NCBI RefSeq assembly: GCF_001595645.1
Contig: NZ_LNKT01000001.1
Span: 310,001-374,000 of the forward strand
Direction of reading: 5' to 3'
DNA length: 64,000 nt
From: Sulfurovum riftiae
GTDB lineage: Bacteria; Campylobacterota; Campylobacteria; Campylobacterales; Sulfurovaceae
Shown piece after piece: positions 27,445 through 37,372 of this stretch. Numbering within the stretch: position 1 is the stretch's first letter; every line of letters begins with the position of its first letter. Made by a program: the position numbers and the translations under genes. Under the pieces are notes generated by a model, which was given only the letters and a program-made list of their open reading frames with translations, was not told the DNA's origin and did no database searches.

Positions 27445-28547
27445 ATTCAAGGAATAAGTGCAATTTCTGATAAAGAGTCGTGAAAGAGAGGGTTAACCGA
27501 TCATAGGTTATCCTTTTTTCACCACAAAAACAGGAAAGCACTATGAAGTATAAACAATTAACCCTCACGGAAAGATACCATATTTCTCTTTTTTTGGAAA
27601 GAGGCTGTACTCAAAAAGAGATTGCAAAAGAGTTAGGTGTTCATCCCTCAACAATCAGTAAAGAGATCAGAAGGAATTGGGATGCGAACTCTGATAAGTA
27701 TGAATATACCTCAGCCCATTTCAACACACAAAAGAGACATCTATCAAAACCAAAATTTACTGTTATTACCTCTAAAATAGAGACTTATATTCGAGAGAAG
27801 CTCAAAGCAGGATTGTCACCCGAACAGATTGCAGGTAGAATGAGATATGAGAATATCGGAAGTATCTTCCATGAGACGATCTATCAATTCATTTATCGAA
27901 ACAAAGCCAATAAAGGCAAACTATACAAATACCTCGACATAAAAACAAGAAGTACCATAAACGCTGTAATGACTACCAACGCAGAGGTACGATCATTGAC
28001 CGTGTGATGATAGAAAAGCGTCCAAAGATCGTAGAGAAGAAGAGGCGTATAGGGGATCTGGAGATAGATACGGTTATCGGGAAAGATCACGTTGGTGCAT
28101 TGGTAACTGTGGTAGACAGAAAGTCCAAGTTCACACTTATCAAAAAAGTACCTTCCAAACACGCAGAGGTTGTCACCACTGCACTGATTGAAATGCTTGA
28201 ACCTATTAAACCAGTGATAAAGACCATTACCAGTGACAACGGAAAGGAGTTCGCTTATCACAAACAGGTCTCAGAGATACTGGATACGGATTTCTACTTT
28301 GCCAATCCATATCATTCCTGGGAGAGAGGATTGAATGAACACACCAATGGATTAATCCGGCAATATCTGCCAAAGAAAACAGACTTTACACAAATTTCTA
28401 AGGAGGATGTGATTACCATACAGGAGAAGCTAAACCATAGACCACGAAAAGTATTGAACTACAGAACACCGTATGAAGTATTTTTCGAAGAATTCGCTAA
28501 GGAATTAGCTGCATGATTAGAGGTGATATTGCACTTATGATTTGAAT
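27445..28547 (+). mobile_element. IS30-family insertion sequence
   Basis: Imperfect inverted repeats lie at 27445-27464 (ATTCAA..AATAAGTGCAAT) and 28528-28547 (ATTGCACTTAT..TTTGAAT), enclosing a transposase gene. Length of about 1.1 kb is normal for IS30. It lies between a truncated gene and the intact tRNA-Gly at the right end of the island. Confidence 0.8.
27543..28516 (+). pseudogene. IS30-family transposase, one frameshift
   Basis: The first part (MKYKQLTLTERYHISLFLER, HTH with GVHPSTISKEIRRN) runs to a stop at 28005. The catalytic part continues in another frame (RRIGDLEIDTVIGKDHVGAL, TSDNGKEFAYH, a LNHRPRKVLNYRTPYEVF end), holding the DDE aspartates and glutamate. Loss of one base near 27933 (CTCGAC where LRHK would be encoded) explains the shift, since the other frame reads RHKNKKYHKRCNDYQRRG across the gap. 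If repaired it would be a full-length transposase. Confidence 0.85.
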
Positions 28548-28564
28548 GGGCGAGATTAAATGTA

Positions 28565-28639
28565 TGGAGCGGGCGAACGGGATCGAACCGTCGACCCTAA
28601 CCTTGGCAAGGTTATGCTCTACCGCTGAGCTACGCCCGC
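28565..28639 (-). tRNA. tRNA-Gly(GCC)
   Basis: A complete 75-base cloverleaf with encoded CCA. The acceptor stem is GCGGGCG/CGCCCGC, and the anticodon is GCC in the loop of the AACCTTGCCAAGGTT arm. It is the reconstituted end of the island integration and is the 3' member of a three-tRNA cluster. Confidence 0.95.
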
Positions 28640-28654
28640 AAAAATCCATAATAG

Positions 28655-28731
28655 TGGAGCGGGAGACGGGACTCGAACCCGCGACCCTCAGCTTGGAAGG
28701 CTGACGCTCTAGCCAACTGAGCTACTCCCGC
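28655..28731 (-). tRNA. tRNA-Gly(UCC)
   Basis: A 77-base cloverleaf with CCA. The acceptor stem GCGGGAG pairs with CTCCCGC. The anticodon arm is CAGCCTTCCAAGCTG, giving anticodon UCC. It lies 15 bases upstream of tRNA-Gly(GCC) on the same strand. Confidence 0.95.
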
Positions 28732-28776
28732 ATAGAGTGTGTTCATTTGCAAAATGCAAATAGGCTGAAAATGTTG

Positions 28777-28861
28777 TGGTACCGCAGGGCGGATTCGAAC
28801 CGCCACGCCCGAAGGCAGAAGATTTTGAGTCTACCAAGTCTACCAGTTCCATCACTGCGGC
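28777..28861 (-). tRNA. tRNA-Leu(CAA)
   Basis: An 85-base class II tRNA with CCA. Acceptor GCCGCAG pairs with CTGCGGT (one G-U), the variable arm is CTGCC-TTCG-GGCGTGG, and the loop CTCAAAA gives anticodon CAA. The anticodon stem has one apparent T-T mismatch. A TGGTAGACT motif occurs twice in the D-to-anticodon region. Confidence 0.9.
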
Positions 28862-28985
28862 TTGTACATCCTGAAATGTAGAAAGAATTCTACCCCCGCA
28901 TCGCTTAAATACTGTTTAGAAGGGGCCAAAAGTGTGCTTTTATGACAATTTGCCATTTTTTCATAGATGCCTTAAGTTTATTTGT

Positions 28986-28991
28986 TATAAT
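28986..28991 (+). promoter_or_regulatory. TATAAT -10 box upstream of ftsK
   Basis: A perfect TATAAT lies about 48 bases before the GTG start of ftsK, in the AT-rich stretch that follows the tRNA cluster. No -35 hexamer is evident. Confidence 0.5.
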
Positions 28992-29038
28992 ATCTTCATT
29001 AATTAATATTAAAAAATAATCGAATATTAGGACAACGA

Positions 29039-31309
29039 GTGAAAATCGCTATTATCATCACGGCCATTCTCTTTATGTATGCTGCTTTTTCGACACTTTT
29101 CCATGAAACGGCACTGGTCGGGCATATCGGCAAAACAGTAGGTGAAACGAACCTCTATCTTTTCGGTTATTTTGCCTATGTCAATATCTTCCTCCTTTTT
29201 TATCCGCTGTATAAGCTCTATACGCAGCCCAAGGTAAGAAAAGAGATCGATTTCTATCTGGGATGGATCCTTCTTTTCATCGGTGCCGTTGTTTTTGAAT
29301 CTTTGGTTTTGGAGAGTAAGCATATCGGTTTCCTCGGTACGCAGATCGTCACTTTCCTTTCGCCGCTCATCGGCAAGGCAGGCCTCTGGCTGCTGTGGCT
29401 GATGATCATGGCACTCTCCCTGGTCTTCATCCTCGAGGATGATTTTTCATGGAAGTCACTTCTCCCTCAGAAAAAAGAGAAGGGCAGAAAGGCCAAAAAA
29501 AGTGAAGGCAGTTCGGGTGAACTCTTCAAGAAGATGGGGAGCGGTATTAAAAAACTGTTGAAAACGATCTTTACCAACCCGTTCTCCTCTCCAAGGCTTG
29601 AAGATGAGATGATGCCGATCATCGATGTGATAGAAGAAAAACCTGCAAAGACCCGTAAACCGAGAAAAACAGCAGCAAAAAAGAAGACGCTGCCCAAGCC
29701 CAAAGAGCGAGTGGTCACAGAGGTTGATGAAATAGACGATCCGGTACTCAATGAGATCCTCGAACTTGAACATGAAGCCGAAGAGGCGCTTGATCTTACA
29801 GAGAAACGTCCTGCTGCCAGCAGCAAGAGCGGTGTGGAGATCGTAGAGGAGCTCGAAGAGAATTCCAAACTGCTCGAACAGATAGAGAAGGGGAAAGTGA
29901 CGAAGCCGAAAAACTTCAAACTGCCCAAGCTTGATTTTCTGCAAAAAGCACCCAAAGCTACCAAAAAGATGAATGAAGCGGAGATCGACAGGAAGATCGA
30001 AGAGCTGCTCTCAAAACTGGCACAGTTCAAGGTCGATGGAGATGTCATACGTACCTACAGCGGCCCGTTGGTGACGACCTTCGAGTTCAAACCCGCACCC
30101 AACGTAAAGGTCTCGAAGATCCTCGGCCTGCAGGATGACCTTGCCATGGCGCTCAGTGCGGAGACCATCCGTATACAGGCACCCATACCCGGACGCGATG
30201 TCGTGGGTATCGAGATCCCCAATGAGAATATAGATACGATCTATCTGCGTGAGATCCTTGAAAGTGACCTTTTCAAAGAGTCCAAATCACCGCTGACCGT
30301 TGCACTGGGAAAAGACATTGTCGGCAAACCGTTCATTACGGACATCAAGAAGCTTCCGCATCTGCTGATCGCGGGAACGACAGGTTCAGGTAAATCGGTT
30401 GGGATCAATGCCATGATCCTCTCTTTGCTTTACAGAAACGACCCGGAGCATCTCAAGCTGATGCTGATCGATCCGAAAATGCTGGAGTTTGCCAGTTACG
30501 AAGATATCCCCCATTTGATCACGCCTGTCATTACCGAGCCGGTAAAAGCGATCGCGGCCCTGGCCAATATGGTGGGAGAGATGGAACGCCGTTACAAACT
30601 GATGGCGGAAGCACGTACAAAAAATATTGAGAACTATAATGAAAAGGCCAAAAAAACGGGTGCTGAAACATTTCCGTATATCGTAGTGGTCATTGATGAA
30701 CTGGCAGACCTCATGATGAACGGCGGGAAAGAGGTGGAACTTTCCATCGCCCGTCTGGCACAGAAGTCCAGGGCCTGCGGTATCCACCTGATCGTTGCTA
30801 CACAGCGTCCAAGCGTCGATGTCGTGACCGGACTCATCAAGGCGAACCTGCCGTCAAGACTGAGTTACCGTGTCGGTTCCCGTATTGACTCCAAAGTTAT
30901 TTTGGACTCTTTGGGAGCAGACAGTCTGCTTGGTCGTGGTGACGGACTCTTTACACCTCCCGGATCAACAGGGCTCGTACGTATCCATGCACCCTGGAAT
31001 ACGGAAGAAGAGATAGAAGAGGTCGTAGAGTTTATCAAGGCACAGCGTGCACCGGAGTATGACGAGAGTTATCTTGTCACCGGCGGTGCGGCCGGAGGTG
31101 GCACCAACAATGAAGGAGGAGAGGTCGATCTCGACCCGCTTTTCGAAGAAGCCAAGCAGATCGTTCTGAGTGACAAAAAGACCTCTATCTCCTATCTGCA
31201 GAGGAAGCTGCAGATAGGATACAACCGTTCTGCCAACATCATTGAGCAGCTTGAAGCGATGGGAATCCTCTCCGCACCCAATGCAAAAGGTAACAGAGAT
31301 ATTCTCTAA
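29039..31309 (+). CDS. ftsK: DNA translocase FtsK
   Basis: A 756-residue division-site DNA pump, starting at GTG. Four membrane segments fill residues 1 to about 140, followed by a charged linker (about 150-300) shorter than in E. coli. The motor has Walker A GTTGSGKS (about 448-455), Walker B in VVVIDELADLMM and the RPSVDVVTGLIKAN segment. The C-terminal gamma winged helix (SISYLQRKLQIGYNRSANII) should recognise KOPS sites and activate XerCD/XerH recombination. Length fits Campylobacterota FtsK. Confidence 0.94.
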   Translation: MKIAIIITAILFMYAAFSTLFHETALVGHIGKTVGETNLYLFGYFAYVNIFLLFYPLYKLYTQPKVRKEIDFYLGWILLFIGAVVFESLVLESKHIGFLGTQIVTFLSPLIGKAGLWLLWLMIMALSLVFILEDDFSWKSLLPQKKEKGRKAKKSEGSSGELFKKMGSGIKKLLKTIFTNPFSSPRLEDEMMPIIDVIEEKPAKTRKPRKTAAKKKTLPKPKERVVTEVDEIDDPVLNEILELEHEAEEALDLTEKRPAASSKSGVEIVEELEENSKLLEQIEKGKVTKPKNFKLPKLDFLQKAPKATKKMNEAEIDRKIEELLSKLAQFKVDGDVIRTYSGPLVTTFEFKPAPNVKVSKILGLQDDLAMALSAETIRIQAPIPGRDVVGIEIPNENIDTIYLREILESDLFKESKSPLTVALGKDIVGKPFITDIKKLPHLLIAGTTGSGKSVGINAMILSLLYRNDPEHLKLMLIDPKMLEFASYEDIPHLITPVITEPVKAIAALANMVGEMERRYKLMAEARTKNIENYNEKAKKTGAETFPYIVVVIDELADLMMNGGKEVELSIARLAQKSRACGIHLIVATQRPSVDVVTGLIKANLPSRLSYRVGSRIDSKVILDSLGADSLLGRGDGLFTPPGSTGLVRIHAPWNTEEEIEEVVEFIKAQRAPEYDESYLVTGGAAGGGTNNEGGEVDLDPLFEEAKQIVLSDKKTSISYLQRKLQIGYNRSANIIEQLEAMGILSAPNAKGNRDIL

Positions 31310-31468
31310 AACGGGATTTCCCTTCTCCAAAAGGTGTCAATTGACACTTTTCCTGTAACATTTCGCTACATCACCTACAACTGTTTTAGCCAGACTTATC
31401 ATTCAAATAAGATTTAACCTCATTTGGGTACTATTTACCTACAAATTTATCATTAACAGGAGACCACT

Positions 31469-34039
31469 ATGGCCTTAGTAGAAGAATATAAAGCACACAC
31501 GGAAGAACGTGCGAAACTCGGTGTACCGCCGTTGGCATTGACTGCCGATCAGACAGCGGAACTCGTTGAACTGCTTAAAGCAGACCCGATCGTAGAAAAA
31601 GAATATCTGCTTGACCTTTTGAAGAACAAGGTACCAGCAGGTGTGGATGACGCAGCTTACGTCAAAGCGGCATTCCTGAATGCGATCGTTCAGGGTGATG
31701 CAAAAAGCAGTGCCATTACAAAGTTCGAAGCGGTTGAGATCCTTGGTGCGATGCTTGGTGGTTACAATATTGGCCCACTTATCGATGCATTGAGAAATGC
31801 AGATGTGGCAGTCGCTCAGGAAGCAGCGGACCAGCTCAAGAACACTATTCTGGTCTATGGTGATTTCGATACGGTCAAGACACTGATGGATGAAGGTAAC
31901 GAATTCGCCAAGCAGGTGATCGAATCATGGGCGAACGCAGAGTGGTTCACGAACAAGCCTGAGTTGGAAAAAGAGATCACACTTACAGTATACAAGATCC
32001 CCGGTGAGACCAATACAGACGACCTCTCTCCTGCATCCGAGGCATTTACAAGAGCGGATATCCCGCTTCATGCGAACTCTTTCCTCCAGTCAAGAATGGA
32101 AAAGCCTCTTGAGACAATGGCAGAGTTGAAGAAAAAAGGCCATCCTCTTGCCTACGTAGGTGACGTTGTCGGTACAGGTTCTTCCCGAAAATCAGGGATC
32201 AACTCCGTACAGTGGCACATGGGTAGGGATATCCCCGGTATCCCTAACAAGAGAACCGGCGGTGTGGTCATTGGTGATATCATCGCTCCTATCTTCTTCA
32301 ACACAGCAGAAGATTCAGGCTGTCTGCCTATTCAGGCACCGGTTGCGAATCTTGAGACAGGTGATGTGATCACTGTGAAGCCTTTCGAAGGGGTGATCGA
32401 GAAAGACGGTAAAGTGGTTTCAGAGTTTACACTTGAGCCTAACACGCTTCCGGATGAAATGAGAGCGGGCGGACGTATCCCGTTGATCATCGGTAAAGGC
32501 CTGACTGCCAAGGCAAGAGAAGCTTTGGGAATGCCTGCTGCCGACATCTTCATGACTCCGACACTGCCGGAAGATGACGGTAAAGGGTACACACTTGCAC
32601 AGAAGATGGTAGGTAAAGCCTGTGGTATGGAGGGTGTGAAGCCTGGTACATACTGTGAGCCTGTCTGTACGACTGTCGGTTCTCAGGATACAACAGGTCC
32701 AATGACAAGAGATGAGATCAAAGAGCTTGCGGCACTAAGCTTCGGTGCGGATTTCGTACTTCAGTCTTTCTGTCACACAGCGGCATACCCGAAACCTGCC
32801 GACATCAACCTTCAGCATACACTGCCGAAATTCTGGACAGAGAGAAAAGGGTTCATCCTCAGACCGGGTGACGGTGTTATCCACAGCTGGCTGAACAGAA
32901 TGTGTCTGCCTGACACAGTCGGTACAGGTGGAGACAGCCATACGCGTTTCCCTATCGGTATCTCATTCCCCGCGGGTTCAGGGCTTGTTGCGTTCGCAGC
33001 GGTAACAGGTATGATGCCTCTTACCATGCCTGAGTCTGTTCTTGTAAGATTCAAAGGTGAAATGCAGCCGGGTATTACACTCAGAGACCTCGTAAATGCG
33101 ATCCCTCACCAGGCGATCAAAGAAGGTCTTCTGACAGTTGAAAAAGCCGGTAAGAAAAACATCTTTGCAGGCCGTGTACTTGAGATCGAAGGCCTTGAAG
33201 ACCTTAAGTGTGAGCAGGCGTTCGAGCTTTCCGATGCATCAGCAGAGCGTTCTGCAGCAGCCTGTACGGTCAAGCTCAACAGAGAGCCGATCGTTGAGTA
33301 CCTTGAGTCCAACATCGTTCTTATCGAAGAGTTGATCGCTCAGGGATATGAAGACAAAAAGACACTTCAGAGACGTGCAGACAAGATGAGAGAGTGGATC
33401 GAGAACGGTGAGCTCCTTGAAGCTGACAGTGATGCACAGTACGCTGCGGTGATCGAGATCGATATGAACGAGATCAAAGAGCCGATCCTGGCTTGTCCTA
33501 ACGATCCGGATGATGTGAAAACATTGACAGAGATCCACGAAGCAGGCCTCAGAACAGAGATCGATGAAGTTTTCGTCGGTTCATGTATGACAAATATCGG
33601 TCTTTTCAGAGCATTGGGTGAGGTCCTCAAAGGTGAAGGCCAGGTTCCGACGAAACTATGGATATGTCCTCCGACAAAGATGGATGAGCATACACTGATC
33701 GAAGAGGGTTACTACTCTATCTTCGGTACTGCCGGTGCAAGAACGGAGATCCCTGGATGTTCACTCTGTATGGGTAACCAGGCGCAGGTGGCACAGGGTG
33801 CATACGTCTTCTCGACTTCTACAAGAAACTTCGACAACAGACTGGGTAAAGATTCTCAGGTCTATCTTGGTTCTTCCGAGCTTGCGGCTGTGGTCGCACT
33901 CAAAGGTAAGCTTCCAACAGCCGAAGAGTACATGGAGATCGTTCCCAAGAAGATCAGACCTGAAATGACGGATGAAGTCTACAGATATCTGAACTTCAAC
34001 AAGGTTGCCAAAGAAGATCTTGAAGCGATGGTCGAATAA
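31469..34039 (+). CDS. acnB: Aconitate hydratase B
   Basis: An 856-residue AcnB-type aconitase that isomerises citrate and isocitrate in the (oxidative or reductive) TCA cycle. The N-terminal HEAT-like and swivel domains precede the catalytic part, the reverse of AcnA. The 4Fe-4S cysteines fall in VGSCMTNIG and [24 protein letters not shown] and [13 protein letters not shown] are further family motifs. An ACAGGAG ribosome site precedes the ATG. In this lineage it would serve the reverse TCA cycle for carbon fixation. Confidence 0.96.
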   Translation: MALVEEYKAHTEERAKLGVPPLALTADQTAELVELLKADPIVEKEYLLDLLKNKVPAGVDDAAYVKAAFLNAIVQGDAKSSAITKFEAVEILGAMLGGYNIGPLIDALRNADVAVAQEAADQLKNTILVYGDFDTVKTLMDEGNEFAKQVIESWANAEWFTNKPELEKEITLTVYKIPGETNTDDLSPASEAFTRADIPLHANSFLQSRMEKPLETMAELKKKGHPLAYVGDVVGTGSSRKSGINSVQWHMGRDIPGIPNKRTGGVVIGDIIAPIFFNTAEDSGCLPIQAPVANLETGDVITVKPFEGVIEKDGKVVSEFTLEPNTLPDEMRAGGRIPLIIGKGLTAKAREALGMPAADIFMTPTLPEDDGKGYTLAQKMVGKACGMEGVKPGTYCEPVCTTVGSQDTTGPMTRDEIKELAALSFGADFVLQSFCHTAAYPKPADINLQHTLPKFWTERKGFILRPGDGVIHSWLNRMCLPDTVGTGGDSHTRFPIGISFPAGSGLVAFAAVTGMMPLTMPESVLVRFKGEMQPGITLRDLVNAIPHQAIKEGLLTVEKAGKKNIFAGRVLEIEGLEDLKCEQAFELSDASAERSAAACTVKLNREPIVEYLESNIVLIEELIAQGYEDKKTLQRRADKMREWIENGELLEADSDAQYAAVIEIDMNEIKEPILACPNDPDDVKTLTEIHEAGLRTEIDEVFVGSCMTNIGLFRALGEVLKGEGQVPTKLWICPPTKMDEHTLIEEGYYSIFGTAGARTEIPGCSLCMGNQAQVAQGAYVFSTSTRNFDNRLGKDSQVYLGSSELAAVVALKGKLPTAEEYMEIVPKKIRPEMTDEVYRYLNFNKVAKEDLEAMVE

Positions 34040-34058
34040 GGCATCTTCTTTTTCACTT

Positions 34059-34095
34059 CCTCCCCTTTGAGGGGCGGGAGTATTTCCCCTTTTTT
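34059..34095 (+). terminator. Terminator after acnB
   Basis: A stem formed by CCTCCCC (34059-34065) and GGGGCGGG (34071-34078) is followed by a run of six T (about 34090-34095). An alternative stem GGGG/CCCC overlaps it. Confidence 0.6.
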
Positions 34096-34099
34096 ATGT

Positions 34100-34105
34100 T
34101 ATAAT
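34100..34105 (+). promoter_or_regulatory. TATAAT -10 box of the L,D-transpeptidase gene
   Basis: A perfect TATAAT lies directly after the acnB terminator and 32 bases before the ATG at 34137. Confidence 0.55.
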
Positions 34106-34136
34106 CAACAAAAATTAATTTTCATAGGGTTATGTA

Positions 34137-34718
34137 ATGAAGCGTATTGTGCTTGCTCTGCTTTTACTTTCCATTGTCCTGAATGCACGGGACAGAGAAC
34201 TCATTCCAGTTTCAAAAACGGAATTCGTCTACATTGACAAGAGTGGTAATGAGCATGATATCGATCTTACAGGCAAAGATTTCATCCTGGTATCGGTAAG
34301 GGAAGAGGACAGTGACGGCCGTGTTTATGCCGTGGACCGTGACGGAACGGTATGGTTGAGTGGCGGTATCTCTTCAGGTGAAGAGATGGGCTTTACACCT
34401 TCGGGGAAATGGAAAGTATTACATAAAAAGCGTTATTACACTTCAAAAAAATATCCGGAACCCGACGGCAGTAACAACATGGACTACAGCCTCTTTTTTA
34501 CACCGTGGGGACATGCTCTGCATAAAGGGAATATCGACTACTCCTCGCACGGTTGTATCCATATAGACAAAAAAGATATACCTCTGCTTTACAACTGGGC
34601 ATGGGTAGGTATGCCTGTACTCATTACACGCCATCGTTATATGCAGTTTGCACGTTCTGATTTGAGGCGTATCTACAGTACGAACAAAAAATATACACGT
34701 AGACGCGGACATAAATAA
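34137..34718 (+). CDS. L,D-transpeptidase (YkuD domain), secreted
   Basis: A 193-residue protein with a signal peptide (MKRIVLALLLLSIVLNA). The YkuD catalytic motif is HALHKGNIDYSSHGCIHI, with the catalytic Cys in SSHGC and its His upstream. The segment GFTPSGKWKV is the conserved G-x-TPxG-x-W part. It would make 3-3 peptidoglycan crosslinks or anchor proteins, or trim stem peptides as Csd6-type enzymes do in helical Campylobacterota. The basic C-terminal tail (KKYTRRRGHK) is unusual. It stands alone with its own promoter and terminator. Confidence 0.87.
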   Translation: MKRIVLALLLLSIVLNARDRELIPVSKTEFVYIDKSGNEHDIDLTGKDFILVSVREEDSDGRVYAVDRDGTVWLSGGISSGEEMGFTPSGKWKVLHKKRYYTSKKYPEPDGSNNMDYSLFFTPWGHALHKGNIDYSSHGCIHIDKKDIPLLYNWAWVGMPVLITRHRYMQFARSDLRRIYSTNKKYTRRRGHK

Positions 34719-34728
34719 TATCTTCTCC

Positions 34729-34764
34729 AAAGCTGCTATCTTAAGAGCAGAAACAGCTTTTTCT
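34729..34764 (+). terminator. Terminator after the L,D-transpeptidase gene
   Basis: AAAGCTG (34729-34735) pairs with CAGCTTT (34754-34760), with extra pairing of GCT/AGC inside, followed by TTCTC. It fits the end of the preceding gene. Confidence 0.6.
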
Positions 34765-34873
34765 CTTATGTTCCTCCTTTCTTCTTCTATCTTGGTATAA
34801 TGACCACACATACAAATGCGATGGTTAGATATGTATTCATGTAAATAATATTTATTATTACCAATAAGTATGC

Positions 34874-34879
34874 TACAAT
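34874..34879 (+). promoter_or_regulatory. Candidate -10 box (TACAAT) of the nuo operon
   Basis: TACAAT lies 39 bases before the nuoA ATG, which has a strong GGGGGAGGAAG ribosome site. A second TATAAT at about 34795 may be an upstream promoter. Confidence 0.4.
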
Positions 34880-34918
34880 TAAAAAGTAGCAAAAACAGAA
34901 GGGGGAGGAAGAAAAAAG

Positions 34919-35257
34919 ATGGAAACTTTTATGATCTATGCTGCCGGTGTAACAGTTGGGGTATTTCTGCTCTATTTTCTGGGTGTGGCACTTGCTCCCT
35001 ATGCACCTGACTCAGTAAAAGATGACCACTTCGAATGTGGTCTTCCCGCTTCCAGTGCCGTTCCCAAAAAAGCCAATTTCGGCTTTTTTGTCTATGCCAT
35101 CATGTTCATCGTGGCAGACATGACCGGACTCTTTTTTACGCTTTTTGTTTACAGTGAGAGTAAACACTCCTCCCTGATAGCATCACTGTTCGCCATTATC
35201 ATGGCTGTAGCTGTTACCATTGCCATGAAGGAACACAAACATGCTGAAAATTCTTGA
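34919..35257 (+). CDS. nuoA: NADH-quinone oxidoreductase subunit A
   Basis: A 112-residue three-helix membrane subunit. The first helix, the conserved loop DHFECGLPASSAVP and the KANFGFFVYAIMFIVADM segment are the NuoA/NdhC signature; the loop cysteine contacts the quinone cavity. It opens an operon of eleven complex I genes. Its end overlaps nuoB by 17 bases. Confidence 0.93.
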   Translation: METFMIYAAGVTVGVFLLYFLGVALAPYAPDSVKDDHFECGLPASSAVPKKANFGFFVYAIMFIVADMTGLFFTLFVYSESKHSSLIASLFAIIMAVAVTIAMKEHKHAENS

Positions 35258-35714
35258 TTTTTTCGACTATGCCAAGAGCGAGAGTCTCTGGATGGCACAC
35301 TTCTGTACCGGGTGTTGTTCACTGGAGATGGCAGCTGCTATGGGACCGCGTTACGACTGGGAGCGTTACGGCTATATGCCTACACCCACACCCAGACAGG
35401 CGGATGTGCTGATGATCACTGGACTGGTGAGTAAGAAGATCCTGCCTGCACTGCTGAGAACCTATGCCCAGATGCCCGAACCCAAATATGTGGTCGCACT
35501 GGGTGCCTGTTCGTTTGACGGCGGTCCCTATAATGATTCGCTCTCTGTCATTAAGAACCCCACAGAGATCCTTCCTGCCGATGTCTTCATTGCGGGATGT
35601 CCTCCCAAACCTGAGGCGATCATCGAGGGGTTGGAGCAGATCAAGCAGAAGATCAAAAACGGAGAACCCAGTGCTGCAAGCCAGGGCGGGCTCTGGAAAG
35701 AGATGGAGTTTTAA
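35241..35714 (+). CDS. nuoB: NADH-quinone oxidoreductase subunit B
   Basis: A 157-residue peripheral-arm subunit carrying the terminal 4Fe-4S cluster N2. Ligand motifs are CTGCCSLEMAAAMGPRYDWE (pair of cysteines), GACSFDGG and GCPPKPE. It passes electrons to quinone at the interface with NuoD. It overlaps nuoA and touches nuoCD by one base. Confidence 0.95.
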   Translation: MLKILDFFDYAKSESLWMAHFCTGCCSLEMAAAMGPRYDWERYGYMPTPTPRQADVLMITGLVSKKILPALLRTYAQMPEPKYVVALGACSFDGGPYNDSLSVIKNPTEILPADVFIAGCPPKPEAIIEGLEQIKQKIKNGEPSAASQGGLWKEMEF

Positions 35715-37357
35715 TGGATACACTCGAACTACTGCTCAGAGCGTTCGATATGCAATATGTCGAAAAATACAAACCGCTCTGGCTCAAAGCAAAACTGAAG
35801 AACAGTGATGACCTGGAAAGAATGGCCAAAGCATTGAAGGAGGTAGGGATTAAGACGCTTAGTACGGTCTCTCCTACCGATTTTCCCAATGAAGATCGCA
35901 TAGAGATGAATTACTTTTTTGAGGATTTGCAGAGCAAACACAATGTCTGGCTCAAATGTGACATCCCCAGGGAGGTTGAACTATGCCGGGTCGCATCACT
36001 GACACCGCTTTTCCCCTCTGCCAACTGGCATGAACGGGAAGCTTTCTCCATGTTCGGTGTGACTTTTACCGGGCATCCCGACCTGCGACCCATCATTGTT
36101 TCGGAAGACTTTGTAGGCAAAGCGCCTTTCAGAAGGGATTTTGACTGGGATGCCCATGAGAAGGATGTGGTCAAGCATGTGCAGACGATCGTCGATGCCT
36201 TCAAGAAAGAGCAGGCGACCAATGAGATCAATCTTGACACGGATAGTTCGGAGACGGTACTCAACTGGGGACCGACACATCCTGCAAGCGGTCCGATACG
36301 GCTGCGTATCCATACCGACGGTGAGGAGATCATCCATATCGATCCCGATATAGGGTATGTCTGGCGGGCACTGGAGCATCTGGTGACCAAGAAGGATTTT
36401 GTCGGAGCTATTGTGGCTGTGGAGCGTCTCTGTTTCATGGATAACATCAACTCCATGGTCGGCTACTCCATGGCAGTAGAGGAGATCGCAGGGACGGAGA
36501 TCACGGAGTTTGCCAAATGGATGCGTGTACTGCTCGGTGAAGTGGCACGTATCTCTTCACACTTTATGGGGATGGGCGGCTTCTTCAACAATCTGGGGCT
36601 GCATACCATGGGGATGTGGAACATGGATATGCGTGAGTATTTCCTTGATTTCCTCGAGTCCTACAGCGGTGCACGTATCGCTACGGCAGCCATTGAACCC
36701 GGCGGAGTACGCTACGGGCTCGATATGACAATGCTCGATGAACTGCAGAAGGCACTGGAGAAGTTCGATGCGGGTATTGATGATGTCGAGATGATCTTTG
36801 AAAAAAATCCTACCATGCGTATCCGTGCCAGAGAGGTGGGGGTATTGAGTGCGGAAGACATCCATACCTACGGGCTTAGCGGCATCGTGGCGCGTGCCAG
36901 CGGCGTCAAGACCGATATCCGTCTGGATGAGCCCTATGCGGCATATGACCAGGTGGAGATGGAGTACATTACGACAGAAGACGGTACAGCGGCAGACCGC
37001 TTTACAATGCTCTTTAGAGAGCTGAAACAGTCGGTGAATATACTCAAGCAGGCGAAGAAGCGGATCGAAGAGGGTGTGGCATCGGGTGAGTTCAACCCTA
37101 CCAAGGACCATATGGTCAAAGTTCCCAAAAAACTGCCTGCGGGCGAATCGCTCAGTCGTGTCGAGTGGGCAAGGGGAGAGGTGCTGATGCACCTTGTAAC
37201 AGAAGATAAGGCAAAATCTCCCTACCGGCTCAAAATGCGTGCACCGAGTTTCAACCATACAATGATGCTCAACAAACTGTTGGAGGGCAAGACCCTCTCG
37301 GATGTTCCTTTGGTCTTCGGCAGTCTCTATGTCTGCCAGGGCGACCTGGACCGATAG
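35714..37357 (+). CDS. nuoCD: Fused NADH-quinone oxidoreductase subunits C and D
   Basis: A 547-residue fusion. Residues about 1-170 are the 30-kDa NuoC part, with a HEREAFSMFGVTFTGHPDLR-type signature. Residues about 175-547 are the 49-kDa NuoD part beginning NWGPTHPASGPIRL. NuoD carries the quinone-site His/Tyr and the [NiFe]-hydrogenase-like fold. The next gene is nuoH; no nuoE, nuoF or nuoG lies in between, which sets this operon apart from the 14-subunit type. Confidence 0.95.
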   Translation: MDTLELLLRAFDMQYVEKYKPLWLKAKLKNSDDLERMAKALKEVGIKTLSTVSPTDFPNEDRIEMNYFFEDLQSKHNVWLKCDIPREVELCRVASLTPLFPSANWHEREAFSMFGVTFTGHPDLRPIIVSEDFVGKAPFRRDFDWDAHEKDVVKHVQTIVDAFKKEQATNEINLDTDSSETVLNWGPTHPASGPIRLRIHTDGEEIIHIDPDIGYVWRALEHLVTKKDFVGAIVAVERLCFMDNINSMVGYSMAVEEIAGTEITEFAKWMRVLLGEVARISSHFMGMGGFFNNLGLHTMGMWNMDMREYFLDFLESYSGARIATAAIEPGGVRYGLDMTMLDELQKALEKFDAGIDDVEMIFEKNPTMRIRAREVGVLSAEDIHTYGLSGIVARASGVKTDIRLDEPYAAYDQVEMEYITTEDGTAADRFTMLFRELKQSVNILKQAKKRIEEGVASGEFNPTKDHMVKVPKKLPAGESLSRVEWARGEVLMHLVTEDKAKSPYRLKMRAPSFNHTMMLNKLLEGKTLSDVPLVFGSLYVCQGDLDR

Positions 37358-37372
37358 TAAAGGAGTAACGAA

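Larger units (their letters stand above)
20152..28632. mobile_element. Genomic island bounded by tRNA-Gly direct repeats
   Basis: A 70-base sequence is repeated exactly at 20152-20221 and 28563-28632. The right copy is part of an intact tRNA-Gly(GCC). The left copy is the same gene without its 5' acceptor strand. This is the footprint of a tyrosine-recombinase element that integrated in the 3' part of a tRNA and rebuilt the gene at one end. The interior is AT-rich and full of insertion sequences, but no integrase remains. The IS30 copy sits just where an integrase usually lies, next to the intact tRNA. Confidence 0.75.
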
